From Doris montereyensis (lineage: Eukaryota > Mollusca > Gastropoda > Nudibranchia > Dorididae), in contig JAXRKP010000130.1 in the NCBI GenBank assembly GCA_037039925.1, positions 139,501-203,500 on the forward strand: a stretch of 64,000 nt of DNA. The letters run 5' to 3'. A model generated the notes under the pieces. It was not told the origin of the DNA. It did no database searches and saw only the letters and a list, made by a program, of their open reading frames with translations. The number at the start of each line of letters is the position of its first letter. Positions within the stretch are counted from its first letter, which is position 1. Shown in pieces: positions 1-36,959 of the stretch. Position numbers and translations under genes: made by a program.

Positions 1-3000
1 TTGTCATTCCAAAGTTCACACAGCAGGACAACTTCAGTGGTGTCCAAGTGTTTGGACAACCCATCTGTTTCATTTCGTGTGATGCTATTTGAAGTAGTAT
101 CCTCAGAGATTTCCCACAGAGCAGTTTAAAACTGGTGGTACTCCATGAAAACTGCTTCTGTGGCATCAGCGCGGATATTGTGACAGACTATCGAGTATCC
201 GATGGGTGTTTTAGAACAAGGCATTCCGGTTGCTCTTAAAATAGGTCACCGCCCCAACGATGTGTTGGTACTACAAAGAATGTATACATGCCCTATAATA
301 ATTACAAAAATGAAACTGCTTCAACGTAACAACACACAACTGACTGACCAACTAGATTCAAAGAGTGGGCAGCGCAAGGAATAATCTCTCTTCCCCCCCC
401 CCCTTTTCTCTATGCATTTCATACTTTCTTTTGATATAGTATTCAATTACATACCGGTACTACCATATCGTGCTGACAATGTGTCTCAGGAATGTGTATC
501 GGTTAGAAAGTAGGCTTTCGTCTAATTTGAAAGTTAAGGAAATCGGTTTAGAGTGATTCTGAGCAACCCCCCCCCCCCAATATTTAACTACGATGCTATT
601 ACAAGAAGAATACAAATAAAACACAACAATCGCTCAAATAAATACTCACTCTACCACAACACAAATATCCAATTAATAAATCAAGATAACTGATAAAATT
701 ACTGATCAAAGGAAACTTAGATCTGAAAAATGCATCAAACAAATACGCTAATAATTATGAATTTATATATATATACTCAAAAAAAAAGAGATCGAAATAA
801 ATAAATAAAATTTTGTGCTGTTGTTAATAAATAATTGAATGCATAAATTCATTTTGGCCTATTATTTTGGCTGTCAATGGCCAAGGAAGGCCAAACCCTG
901 AAATATTCTAACTGGTCACATCGCTGACAATTTGCCTGTTGCTAACCCCGTGGCTCCGGAGAATTCGTGCATACATCTATTCCTTGATTATATTGGTGTT
1001 TCTGTAAGTTAACGATGGTTATACTGTAATAATAAGAACTTTAGATATGTTTTGTAATTGAGTCCTTCATATATCCAGCCTTCGACCAAGTAGCCTGTTT
1101 TTAGTAGTTCATCTAAATGCAGAGGCAGGCCATCCCAGCCCAATCTATGCTACCTTTTCCGGTCTCTCCAGCGTCATTCTCATCGGGAGTTCTGACAAAA
1201 AATATTATCGGACCTTCGTATGTATAATAATAATAATATCATGGCTATGGTTGCTTATCTGATTATATATTCAGAGATCTATAAATTCAATATAGCTCTA
1301 GATCTATATAAATATACATGTGTTCTCTTTGTGGCTAAGATAAAAACATACTAGATCTAGATTAGTAGATTCTATTAGAAATAGATTTTATTTTTGATTT
1401 TGTCTGGAGAAAGATCTAGACATTAGTCAGCATCTACTCAGAGACTGTGACTACTGTCTACATCTTATATCTTATCTAGATTTATCTCCTGAATCAAAAA
1501 TAAAATCCATTTCTAATAGATCTTGAATCTAGATAGCTGTAGAGGATCTAGAGACTTCAATCTAGATCGATTGTCCAGAGTAGAATCTTTGAATATTTAA
1601 CTGTTCAGATATAAATCTAGAATCTAATCTAGATTTAGATTCTAACTAAATCTAGATATAGATGACAGATAATAATGATAGGATGATCATACTAAAATCT
1701 AGATCATAATCTGTCTTGTGGATGAGTCGTTAGTTACGCTAGTGATCATCAGTTGTTTTTCTTAGGCCGATGTTGCATATATTATAACGCAAGGTTGAAA
1801 GTGCATCCGATCCGTATATCGCAAGCAAACCATTTTATTATCAAATCTTAGAAATAAATGAAGGAAAGAACAAATAGAAAAATACTGAAAATATTGATTT
1901 CTTAATCTGGAAGGAGATTTTATCACTATCTCTTGGCTTACCCCCTGCCTCCTATCCAAACACTAATCCAAACACTAACAACCCTTCTTCCCTCTCTCAG
2001 CATGCACTGAAGACAATGAAGTGTTTTTATCTCTGTGGGACATAGAAACATGTTTCCATGTCCCAAATTTGCTGTACATGTACCCACTTCATTTGTTCTT
2101 GTCATCACTGCAGAAAGTTTAAAATTGAAGATTTACGAGCATTCAGAATTAGCAAGTCTAGATTAGATATAAATTCCTTTTTTTTTTTCAGGTAGTCTAG
2201 ATCTGTTCATACTAGGTGAAATTGAATTTTCTTTACACAGGGAATCAATGGTAAAATACCATGAACATAATGTATCTTGTAATCGATCAGGTTAAGGATG
2301 GAAACAAGTTCCATAGTCTGGATACATAGGAAATTATTGCTAAAATCATCATCATCATGGTCATATCTGCTAATCCTTCGACAATTGTGGGGTTTCCACC
2401 AATTGTAAAACTAGAGGGGAAACGGGACAATGGCTTGCGAATGACAGGATCAGTGCCAAAACGTGTCTCTTCAAACCCCTCTTCCTCGCACATCTTTGTT
2501 TCTGACTGCTAATGAAGCGAAGTGACTTAAACATTGATCGATCTGCATGTCCCGCAGGCCTCTCTTTCTCTCGCATTGCTTTTATACACTGCTCAAGGTT
2601 TCATGTTGTCACTTTCCCTTAATTTGGATTGCAGAAATAAACCTTCCAACAAGAAGCCTGGTTTTTGGTGTTTACCTCCTGAATACATAGATGCCACTTT
2701 TCAGAAAATTTCTGGAATTTAAAAATCTCCGAAGTTGTTTCGGAAATCAGGCGATCAAGCAAGGCCTGTCCGTAAGGAATGAATTAAGAAACAGAAATGG
2801 GTGGGGAGGAAAAAAATCGTGGAAGTGACAATGCGAAGTTTACAAGTTATGAATTCTTTTTCTCTCATAAAGCTGTCTGTTTTTGTTGTCACTCGGAGGG
2901 CAAATTTGCAGATATAATAAATAACACTAAAAGCAGCGGTTAATTTACAGGCTCACTGGCCCACATGCCTGAAAATTTGCCTCTGAGCCAAAGGCAAGCG

Positions 3001-3785
3001 CAAAACAATTGAACTTAGCCTGAAACTGAAAAGAAATGGTTTATGTTGTTGTATCTGGATAATGTCCCGGGACGTAAAACACGATCTCGAATGCAATAGC
3101 AGGTTGATGCGTTGGTTGCCCGTCTATTGGTACAACGAACCTGGCCAGGTTTAAAAAGAGGAGAGAGCCAACGGAGTCAAAAAGACGTTGATGGAGAGAG
3201 ACACACACTCTCACAGAGAGAAAGAGATATCTACTTTTCTACGTTAGACAATGCACTATTGTCAATTGTGTGCTTTAAGTAATATGATCTAAGGTGTCGG
3301 GTGTGAGGGAATGTTTTCATTTCTAAATTACTTAAAAGAAATATGTAGCATCTTCCCCCAATCTCTGACTTATTAAACTTTGCTCTTGGGCCCTTTCCAT
3401 CATTTATAAGCAGATTATATCTTATTTTAGTTCAGTGTAGCAGTCCTCAATTCACACATTTACATCACATACGTACAGACATGTCCGCTTATGATGTGTA
3501 TTTTATTCGTTTACATACCAAGAGAGCATGGGTTTCTTATCAGCTCGTTGCATAAAGAGAGAAAGGATATTTCGTCAGGTGTGAGTGGCATCTCTGAATA
3601 TTACTTTGCGCCGGGAGGCTAGGCTTTTTCGGCGTGGATAAGGGATGCTGTTAAACTGCGTCTATTGTCATCATTTTTTCACATTGATTCTGCTAAAGCT
3701 TGAATAGCTCTATGACTGGTCAGCTAGTCAGATTATAGAAAAATGACGCTATATTCGTGTCATATAAATGAAATCTTGGTTATGC
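1..3785. other. AT-rich non-coding DNA upstream of EB1
   Basis: I see no supported gene here. The stretch holds short C homopolymers (near 396 and 572), AT-rich tracts and a TCTAGA-rich block (separate entry). Any 5' untranslated exon of the EB1 gene should lie in this stretch or before 5606, because the first coding exon is preceded by a splice acceptor, but I cannot place it. Confidence 0.5.
1260..1720. repeat. AGATCTAGA-rich low-complexity DNA
   Basis: The words TCTAGA, AGATCT and CTAGAT recur many times in about 450 bp without a fixed period, so this is not a simple tandem repeat. Similar short clusters occur near 10480-10820, 21535-21645, 50640-50890, 51215-51265 and 52370-52400. The words are self-complementary, so the block is dense in small palindromes. 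Confidence 0.6.
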
Positions 3786-3791
3786 CCAGGG

Positions 3792-4080
3792 GACTCTGTA
3801 GTCCAGAGGCAAGGTGTTGGCGTCTCAACCAAAAGGTAGTAAGTTTGAGCCTCGCCAACAGTTGAGTTTTTCCCCCCGCAAAATCTACGCCGCTGGTCCA
3901 GGTAGGTGGACTGACACCTAGTCCAATTAGAGATGGACGATAAAAGGAGGTCTCTTGTGCAGATCACAACACTGCACGTTCAAGACCCATTGGCTGTTTA
4001 CAAGGCAGTCTGGGCAAATTAAATATCCTACCAAAGACCCAGAGATCAGCTTAGTTGTAGATCTGGGTAAATCAAATCAA
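3792..4080 (+). repeat. tRNA-derived SINE-like element
   Basis: The head resembles a degenerate tRNA gene: an A-box-like GTAGTCCAGAGG followed about 40 nt later by a B-box-like AGTTTGAGCCTC, with no intact acceptor stem. A unique body follows and it ends in a short AAATCAAATCAAAT tail. This is the usual plan of a pol III SINE. No second copy was recognised in the window. Confidence 0.5.
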
Positions 4081-5606
4081 ATGGTCCAAATATAGAGGTA
4101 GAATGTCTTTTTCTCCGGAAAGGTGTTACGTGACGAATAGTGACAGAGTGAAAAAGTATTGTATTGAAATAAACTTTCTTGATCACTCCTTTTCACATTA
4201 AAATGTTATTGACCGTAGTAGTGTTGGGATGTCTTATTGATACTAGAGAGAGAAAAAAGATTGTAAATTAGTTGAGAATTTTAAGTTATCTTCCACTGTC
4301 CATCCATGATTGTCTATCTTTATCTTTTCTTTATTTTTGAACACTCTTGGGTAGCTCTTCAATAAGATAATTGTTTGGCTTAATTGATGACAGTTCTTAA
4401 GAAATGTTTTTATGTGTATATATATATATGTATGTATAATATTCATGAATTATTAAGTTATATTACATAAATAATTAAAGTTGTAGTGAACTTTTAATCC
4501 ATTACTTATCACGAAAAAACACATTGCTTACTCCTTACTTACGCCCAAACAACCATATTATATGCTATGAGGGTAGAATCGTACAGGCAAAGTGAATTGC
4601 AAACACATCATGAGTGTGTCATAACACAAATTTCAGGTTCAAATGGATAGTGTTCTTTATGATGTGATTTTGATGCTTGGTGTCATAAGGGGCATGTCCC
4701 GTATAACTGCACTGATTGAGATATTTATTTTTTTAACAGTTTAGTCATAAACAGTTGGCTCTGTAGATTACCTTTTCTCAAGAAAAAATGAATAAAAATG
4801 TTTGAAGTAAAATGTGTAGGTAAATGCAATCCCTCCTCTTACCTGTCACTCCCACATAATTTGATTCACTGACCATTGAAATTTTCTCCTCACAAGATTG
4901 TTAAGCTGATAGAAAAACATTTTATGAAAAAAATTGTGTCTTCTTATCTGTAAGTAGAATTACTTTTTGCTATGTTTTGATCTATATAAATCACTTTCTG
5001 TGTGTGTGTTACCACTAATCTTCTGAACGGCTGAGCGGACATAGCTCATATTTGGCACCGACAATGTAATCAAACCGGGAAGGTTTTAGGTGTATAAAAT
5101 TCATATTATTGTGTTTGGTAAATTGTCGGCACTTGCTTTGTGAATCATCATAAATTCAACATAATTATTTTAGAGTCCACTGAGCTGACCTACAATCGTT
5201 CGATCCCAACGTGCCCACGTAGGTGTCTCCATCTAGATCTAGGTCAAATGCGAATGTGTGCACTGCTGCACCACTCACGTCATGCACTGAGCCGGTGACG
5301 GCGATGAGAGGTGAGAGGCGTTGTCACACGCCATGTCTACCCTGCTTCCAATGGATGGAGGCTATAACTTCGATTCTGCGCTGCTCCGATATTATTGGGG
5401 GCCTTATATCGCCTTCGAATTCCAATCCTATGCTACTTGAAGGTTTTTTAGCTCGACCATCGAAGTCAGATCCATTGCCGGGCACTCTGCTAGTGTTTTG
5501 ATAAACTTCAGCTTTGTCACTGGGCGTTTTCTCTGATTTTTTTTCATGTGCAGATTTTTCATGATTTACAATGATATATATATTATTTTTTATGGTTATA
5601 TTTCAG
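4081..5606. other. Non-coding DNA before first EB1 coding exon
   Basis: AT-rich DNA with a repeat-like segment at 5000-5110 and a SINE-head-like B box (CGTTCGATCCC) near 5196. The part from 5225 to 5510 is richer in CpG than its surroundings and holds a 92-codon chance frame. It could be promoter DNA or part of a repeat, which I cannot decide. It ends in a TTTCAG acceptor at 5606. Confidence 0.4.
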
Positions 5607-5620
5607 TAACGTAATCAAAC

Positions 5621-29331
<23,711 letters not shown>

Positions 29332-31835
29332 TAATTGGCACTGTACATATTTTCTTGTACATTTTGCAGTCTTAATGAATTCAAGTCAATTAAGTTGTTG
29401 CCTCAACTTGAAATGTAACAGGCCATTTTAAAATTTAGATGGAACGAAACAGGTACTGCTGTTTTAGCCCAGTCAATTTCAGACATTTACCCAAATTTTG
29501 CAAACAGGTTTATATCAAATATTTTATTTATTAGTTAACACATCCGAGCATTGGTATTTCAGTTTGAAGGATTTTCCGGAAAATTTTTACACATCAAAAA
29601 GATATAAAGTGGATGCCGTTTGAGTCAATGTTGCTGAAGTGAATTTTCATCTGAGTTTGATCCAAAGTCTTAAATGTAAAATTGCTCATGAGTTGATGTT
29701 TTTAAACTATCGACATGTCATAAAAGAACGAAAAAAATTACCAAATTTGATATTTCTTCTCCGTTTCTTATCTTTGTCTTATCTGCAATCAAGTGCTAGC
29801 CCATTTAGTTCCACAGCAGGAATATGAGTTCCACCCAGCGACATCAGTCCATGTAGTGGTAATTGAACCCTGTAACAATGACGTATCGTGTATGCATGTC
29901 AAGCACTTATCAGATTGACAACTAATATGATCGCTGGGCTCTCGCGGTGGACTTTATTTGTCTAAGTTGTCGGCCATAGTTAATGCCAGTGAATTCAAAA
30001 TCAGAGGTATTAGTGTCGTTCACATCATCATGGGAGAAAGTTTGGGACTTGATCAAGCAGTGAAGCTTCCTCTCACATCTCGCCTTAATAATACATACAA
30101 AAATGATAGAATTTGAACGATTTTGTATCCCCTACCCTCACTTCATTGAATTTGAACCCCCTTCCCACAGCAAAACTTACATTGACTCCCCCATTGGGAT
30201 GCAAGTCTAAAGAGAGATAACTACACAAATCACATAGATTGACTTTTCATGTAAGTCAATCTTTCAGCCCATATTCCATGAATATTAACTTAAACGGCAT
30301 TCACTGTAGTTTGCGTTTTCTTTTCTAAAGCAGTCCTTGTGGTGCTTAACGAAACTATTTCTCTTGTTTTACCCAGCTCCATGATCTAAAGCAAGCTGCA
30401 GTGGATTAGGTAGAAATCATATGATCATATGCATGTTTCAAAATCTGTATGCCAATTGGCATTTTAATAACTCAAAGCTTGTCTTTTATTTTATTTTATT
30501 TTTGGGGTTTTGTTTTTTTTTCACTTAAAGATCTTCCTCCGTTAGAGCCCTGGAGTGTCAGAGTCATGAGTTTATGATATATATCTAGTTTCAATTTTGG
30601 CTTGATCCCATCCCTTTGGATGTAGCAATGTCAATTTGTGGAGGAGCTCCTTTGTTTCTCCATGCTTTATTAACTTTCCATTTTCGTTAACTTTTTTATC
30701 CTTTAATTATTATTTTTTTCATGAGTCGTACAATTATGAAAATATATGGGTAATTGTTCAGGCCTTAAATATTTTTGTGTCTTGTCATTTTCTGATATTA
30801 TTAATTGCTTCCTATCCTGTGATTTTTGTAATGCAACTATTTCTTTTATTAAGTGAACTATGAAGAGAGAAAGAAAGGAAGATAAGAACATAAGAGAACA
30901 TGAACAATTTTCACATCATCGTCTGAGCACTCTCATTGTGTGTTATACCAGCTACAACAATGAATGTGATACATGTTTGCTTCAACGAGAGAAGAATCTA
31001 CAAGGTACATAAAATAGTCTTACCCTAGTTTTGTGTTCATTTTTTGTTGCTTGAGTGAGCAATCTGACAGTGATGGTCATGGGACGAAATTCAACTGCTG
31101 AGCTTCAGTTCTTTTACCTCATTCACCCATTAACATGATGCAACTGTTCAAGTGAAATATTTGTATTTCTTGCCGATGTCCTGATCCCCACCCCTTCTCC
31201 CCTTTCCTTCTAGGGGAATGTGTTATATTGTAGCTATTTGTAATCTTTTTCGGTAACAAATTGAATCAGATATTTAAAAAAGTGTATTTACTCTTTTGAT
31301 ACCAAACTGTAACTTTCTAACTACTCGTTTGGACTAAAATATTAAATTTAAATGGTATGTAGGGTTTTTGTTATACTTTTAGGAAAAGTTGACCCTGAAT
31401 AATTATATCTTTGCATTTATCATAACAACATTACAATGAATTACAATGTATCACTATTTATTAATAAATATGTTTTGTTTCTTGTTTTCTTTTTCTTATA
31501 TGATAGTCTTATGCTTTGCTTTGGGCTGGGTTGGTTTTTTTTTCAGGGAGGGAGAAGGGCAAGGGTTTATTGTTTTTATTTATCAGACCTGATGTTACAT
31601 GCAGATGCGTGGTACAAATTAGAGGCTAGGTGAGTTTAAGTTAATGGGTTTAAAAAAGGAAACATATCTATGGGTTGCCCACTCTCCCCACCCTAAGCCC
31701 AGCAACATCCCCCAACACTGACTCTGATAAGTGTAGTCAAGTTACTTAATTGCTATTATGACTGATTTAGCATTAACTGTCATACATTGCCCATTGAATA
31801 TTTGCCATATATGATATATATATGAGAATTATTTT
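29332..31835 (+). other. EB1 3' untranslated and downstream region
   Basis: After the stop at 29329-29331 there is AT-rich DNA without a gene. An AATAAA at 31463-31468 and another at 32137-32142 are candidate poly(A) signals; I cannot tell which, if either, is used. Confidence 0.4.
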
Positions 31836-31838
31836 TGT

Positions 31839-31918
31839 TTTTTCTGTTTGTTCTCTTTACTTGTCTTTTCTGTTTGTTCTCTTTACTTGTCTTTTCTGTT
31901 TGTTCTCTTTACTTGTGT
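31839..31918. repeat. 26-bp tandem repeat, three copies
   Basis: Three near-identical units of TTTTCTGTTTGTTCTCTTTA followed by CTTGTC. Confidence 0.9.
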
Positions 31919-32204
31919 CTTGCTGGTCAATGCTTCCAATGTACATGTGTATGTAAACGTTGTGGTGCACATTTAATTTTATGCCGAAGAACGTAATGGT
32001 TGTACCTAAGCTGAATGTCAATATACTGTTACACCTTTCTTTATAAACAAATAACTTGTGAAGCTTGATGCAATATTTATAGTTTTCCTTCAAGGGTTCA
32101 TTGAGAAGACCATTGGTCACTTCTTAATGCTATTCTAATAAACTTCTCATCCACATAAAAATCCAAGTATTGTCTTCTTTTGATTGTTAGTTTTTTTGAT
32201 GTCA

Positions 32205-32330
32205 TTGATGTCACTTGCGGACGCTGCTGGTAGGTGCTATTTCTTTCCTTTATCTTTTCTCTTGCTGTTTCCTCTCATTTCACCCTGAGATCCCGTATTG
32301 TTAGACAGTGTTTTTTCAATGAAACAAACA
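32205..32330. repeat. Pyrimidine-rich dispersed repeat, copy 3
   Basis: It contains GCTGGTAGGTGCTATTTCTT, TTGCTGTTTCCTCTCATTTC and a tail with AAACAAACAAACAA, matching the repeats at 23555 and 24250. Confidence 0.5.
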
Positions 32331-32594
32331 AACAATTGGTGACACATGAGTTACCACATATTTGAACCTACAAACCCACTCTATATATTTTAAGAAGGGA
32401 GAATAAGGCTGTTTTGTGTGTAATTTAAGTGAGAATGTGTAAAAGTGAAACTTAAAATTCCCTCAGCATCAACACAGGTAAGGCATACAAATAAACTCCT
32501 TTTGATCTATCCCTAAACAACACAAAATTAATTTGGGCGTATAGTTTAGCAATCTAACATTCTTTTAACTAATGTTTTAGCAGCAGAATGGGGT

Positions 32595-35150
32595 CTATTG
32601 AACACCACATAGTCACCGATCGCCCATCAGCGCCGTGGGTGACAGAGGAGATTAAGCAACTTAAAGTCTGACAACGTGAATGGAGAGAAAATGGTGCTCT
32701 ACAAGCCTGGAGATACACAAACAAATTTACAAACATAACAACAAAATGAAGCTACTAATTAAAACTGCAAAGGCTGAATATTATAAAAGCAAAATCATTG
32801 AGTGCACTGTTTCACACAACCAGCAAAATGATAGGCAAAGCCAGCAAATCTGACAAAGAAAATGTTCCAACTGGTTACTCAAGGAATGACCTACCATAAA
32901 AAGTATATCTCATCAGAAACAATCTCGACCAGTATCATCATTCACCACCGACTTTCAAATAATTTGAGGGTGATGCAGTCTTCTGTGAATTCCAACTGAG
33001 GAGGAGCTCAAGACCTTATAAGATCTTCACCACCCAAATCATGTTACCCTCATCTAATGGGGCGTTTAGCCCCTGCCAATCTGTCCCATGACGTAGTGCG
33101 CTTTCCCAGATCGGTGGTATCTCTTTTGCATGGCTGTTTTTTACTAGTGCTATTCATTGTATAGTGACAGCAGAAGACGTACGTACTGACTTAAACATTT
33201 CATTTATATGTTATCTATCTAAACATGTGAATCAACATATATGGGTAGATTTATTTAGATGTACATCATAAAATTGTGGGAAACTAGTTGCTATGGTATC
33301 TTCGACATCCTATGTGTATCATTTCACGACTTATAATATATTCTTGCCACTGCTAGCCGGGAGAACAGAATGCTAGATCTACTTATTCTGTATTTTCACC
33401 CATTTGAACTTTAGAAATCTAGATCGCTAAAGTCTGACTATCTTGTGTTCCCATAGAATCTAATTAATTAATAATTGAGGTTTTTATATCACTCTTGTAA
33501 AAAATAAAAGTTGTATCTTCGGTCCTGCGTTTAGATCTATTTATACATGTATTAGGTTCTAGTTCTGGATGAAAATGTTCTCCTGTCCAACGAATGAGTT
33601 GAAAGAAATAGGAAACGAAAGAACAATAAATTTGAACTTGCAGTAAGGTTGAGACATTTAATAATTTGTTAGAGAATGTGGGAATTGAAAACTGACTTCA
33701 CAAAATACGAAATTACATTTTATGATATGAATCAAAATGTAAAACTACAAGGTCGTTTAATTCATTTCAGGTATTCCCAAGATTGGCCGTGGTGGTAACA
33801 CTTTTGCGTCGCCGCATTTCCTCAATGTAAAATCCTATAAATAATACTTTTGCATAGAATGTGAGACTGTACATCAATCTTACTCAGTTCAAACTGCGCC
33901 AGTCAATAAGTTATAAAAATAGGAACACGTAGAATGTTATGTACTACTACTCTATTATTTCTAGTTATTGTTATTTTCATTACTGGTGGTCATCCTGTTC
34001 CTTCTCCTCTTTTTATTATAATAATATCACCACAAATTTTTATATACAGTATTAGAATGATTATTAACCGGAGTATAAATGGTAGCACTGCTACTACTAG
34101 CAGTAAGTATACTGCTTTTGTTTTAACATTATTTATGAATAACGACATGGGGTACTCACTGCCCTCGTATTTTACTAGTGAAATTAAATAAGGGCTTCAG
34201 ACTCCACACAAAAGAGTTGCCACCGATCTATTTCTGAAACAAGGGCAGATAATTTTGCGCGCTAAACGCCCCATTGACACCTCATTATTAGTTTAGTTAA
34301 ATATTTAGATCACATAGCTCCTGTCCTAACAACCATTGTTAATGAATCTCTAAAAACTGTTATTGTACCTAAGGTCTTTAAACACACAATTGTAACCTCT
34401 CTACTTAAGAAACCCAACCTTTCTTCTGAAGAATTAATTAAAAAACCATAGGCTTGTTTTGAACCTCCCATTTTTATCGAAAATTTTGAAAAAGGTCGTT
34501 GCAATGTAATTAAAGTAAAGAAGCATCTTCTGAAATATAAATTATTCACACCCAATCAGTCAGCTTACAGACAATATCACAACACGGAAACAGCCTTGTT
34601 TAAGATACAAAATGATATGTTGTGCGCTGCCGATGAACACAAAGTGTCATTCTATTCTTTCCAAAACTTTTGGTATAGATGGCACTGTGCTTGACTGGTT
34701 TATATCCTATCTTCATGATCATACCCAATCTATCTCTCTTGATACAGTGCAATCTTCTCCTTTTCCACTCAAGTATGGAGTTTCACAAGAGTCAGTGCTT
34801 GGTTTCCTACTATATACATTGTATACACAACCGCTTGGTGATATTGTCAAACAGTATGGGTTGAACCATCACATATATGCTGACGATGCGCAGCTGTACA
34901 CATCTGCCATGCCTATAAACATAAATTACCTGTTGAAATCCAAGGAATTATGTATATCTCATGTAAAAGTATGGATGACTACTAACAAGCTTAAACTTAA
35001 ACTGAATGAAGAAAAAAACGAAATATTACTAATACTATGTTATCCAAAAAATCTACCCTGGGACGTCATCGATGATAATAAAATGACTGTCAACAAACTC
35101 GTCTTTGTTGAATCAAAGAAACCAAGTCTCATCTACAGGGAACCGTAAAT
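32595..35150 (+). mobile_element. CR1/L2-like LINE, interrupted and decayed
   Basis: Plus-strand relic of a non-LTR retrotransposon. The 5' part reads SAPWVTEEIKQL (32620-32670), typical of the linker before the reverse transcriptase. After a 1.2-kb insertion the RT continues: HIAPVLTTIVNESLKTVIVP, TSLLKKPNLSSEEL, NQSAYRQYHNTETAL, then a 178-codon frame (34612-35148) with DGTVLDWFISYLHDHTQ, YGVSQESVLG (G to E in the usual PQGSVLGP), the catalytic box YADDAQLY, and MTTNKLKLKLNEEKNEIL. Several stops and frame changes make it non-functional. Clade assignment rests on motif style only. Confidence 0.8.
33059..34272. mobile_element. 1214-bp non-autonomous DNA element nested in LINE
   Basis: The ends are perfect 12-bp inverted repeats GGGGCGTTTAGC, with a second inverted block 40-50 bp inward (AGATCGGTGGTATCTCTTTT against AGATCGGTGGCAACTCTTTT). 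It is flanked by AT on both sides. Removing the element and one AT rejoins the LINE frame as SCYPHLIDTSLLV. No transposase is visible; the 85-codon frame at 33934 is unsupported. Superfamily unknown; the 2-bp AT could be a target duplication or part of the terminus. Confidence 0.75.
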
Positions 35151-35908
35151 AGTCCTTGCCATAGCAAAGTGCTTCTTTACATTAAGGTGATACAGGTGTT
35201 CGCATTGCTTGTGTGGTAGGAAGTGGGGAAACACTTGGTGGATGTCGTCATGAAAATTGAAATGATAGAGTATGATGGGGAAAGTATACTCAAACCTCGG
35301 AGTCGTTATACCACCACGGCAATATGAGCCTACTGCATGTGAAACGGCTATTGCAGTATTAAATAGAACAAGTAATACTAATAGAAGGATCACCCGGTCT
35401 GTTATTATGAAGTGGAGAAAACATAATTGACACAAACCCCTTCAAATTAAAACGGGATTAGCCTAGGTTATGAGACTGCTACGAAGCCTAATTCTCGCCC
35501 CTCGATTGGATTGGACCCAATCGTAGCCATACCTATCCCGTCAAGCTAACGTTGGGACAATACGATCTAGGCTCAGACCTATTCCAATGCCACTGCCACT
35601 CTTTATTTGGCTGACCTAAGCAGCAAACGACAAACATCATCTTTAAATCTTCAGTACACTCATTCTGTGTCATTTCTGAAAGTGTTAAAGTAATACTTGT
35701 GTGTGTGTGTGTTTGACTCCATGATCTGTGAAAAAGCCAAGCTAGATTCTACTTCCACTTCCACCCGCTTGCATCACCTAGGGGAAAGGGGTGGTGACGC
35801 ACAGGGGCAGCATTGCGAGTTGTATATTATTATTACAATAGTTATTAAGGAATGTTAAGGCCAAATCATTGGCGGTATGACAAGTCATTTCATTGTTTTT
35901 GTATACTA
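35151..35908. other. Intergenic DNA between LINE and MITE
   Basis: No gene supported. A 100-codon minus frame at 35133-35435 overlaps the LINE end and looks like chance. A short TG run lies at 35699-35713. Confidence 0.4.
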
Positions 35909-36758
35909 CAGTAGTGACTGTCTAAATGCCCGCCGCCATAAAGCCAGTGTTTCGCCTAAATGCCTGCAATCTCGGTGAAATCGAATTTTTCTATATAAAT
36001 TGCCCCTCTAAATGTCCGTTTCAAAACCAAGATTTCCGTCTAAATGCCCGGTCTCAACGGCAACTGCAGGTATCATTTTCTCCAAATCATCATAAAAAAA
36101 CCCTGTCTGTAATTGATTAAAAAATGAATATTTTTTACCATACACGTAAGCCCCTCGCAATAGGGCTTATGTTTGTCAACAATGTGCCATGCATTGTAAC
36201 CACCCTTTATTACCTTACCTATTCATTGTAATTAATGTAATAAAATATGACCTCTTTTCTCTTCCTAACTTCACGCACTGTACAGCACAGCCTTTGTTCC
36301 ATTGCATCACTGGTTTGTTACTGGGCAATAAGAATCTAAATCTTTGGGACTCCACCCATGGCTCTTCTTGATGTTATAAGTTGCATGCAATCACCCGGCA
36401 TTTTTAATTACACCAGGTACGCATCACGATCAAGGGACAAGGTTTGAAGTTTTTTTGCTCCCCTATCACATTGGCTGTATCCATTGTGCCTTCGGATCTT
36501 CATGGCGAGCGATGGCCAAACCGCCTGTGCGCTCACCACCTCAGGGCTAAAGTGCTCAATGGCTTCCAGGTGTACCTATTTCTTGCATTACATTTACAAA
36601 TAAACATTTTTCGTAAATGTTGAATTTCCTCCACACCATACTGGATGAACTCCCTTGGTGATCACCACCACACCCCAAATTGTTGCCCCATATCTACTTT
36701 CGCCTAAATGCCTGTTTTCTTTACTTCCCATGTGCGGGCATTTAGGCGGTCATTACTG
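35909..36758. mobile_element. TA-flanked MITE, copy 1 (850 bp)
   Basis: Inverted ends CAGTAGTGACTGTCTAAATG and CAGTAATGACCGCCTAAATG (22 of 25 over the full repeat) are flanked by TA on both sides. The interior repeats the theme CTAAATGCCC several times. CAGTA ends and a TA target are features of pogo/Tigger elements. No coding capacity. Confidence 0.75.
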
Positions 36759-36959
36759 TATCAGATTCTTACAAAGGTGAAAAGTTGGTGGTAAGCGAGA
36801 ATTGTGGTACATGTATAACAAACTTTCAGTGTATTGCAATACAACATAAACTGTGCCAAGAAAACAGCTGTTTGATGCAAAAGCAACACATGATATGGTC
36901 GACCTACAAATTGTGATTTTTTTAATTATGGTTTTTTTTATAATGTTAGATTTAATCAA

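Noticed and set aside
5223..5501. 92-codon frame just upstream of EB1 coding exon 1
   Set aside because: No family resemblance and no splice link to the EB1 start; more likely promoter DNA or repeat.
35133..35435. 100-codon minus-strand frame
   Set aside because: No domain; lies at the decayed end of a plus-strand LINE.
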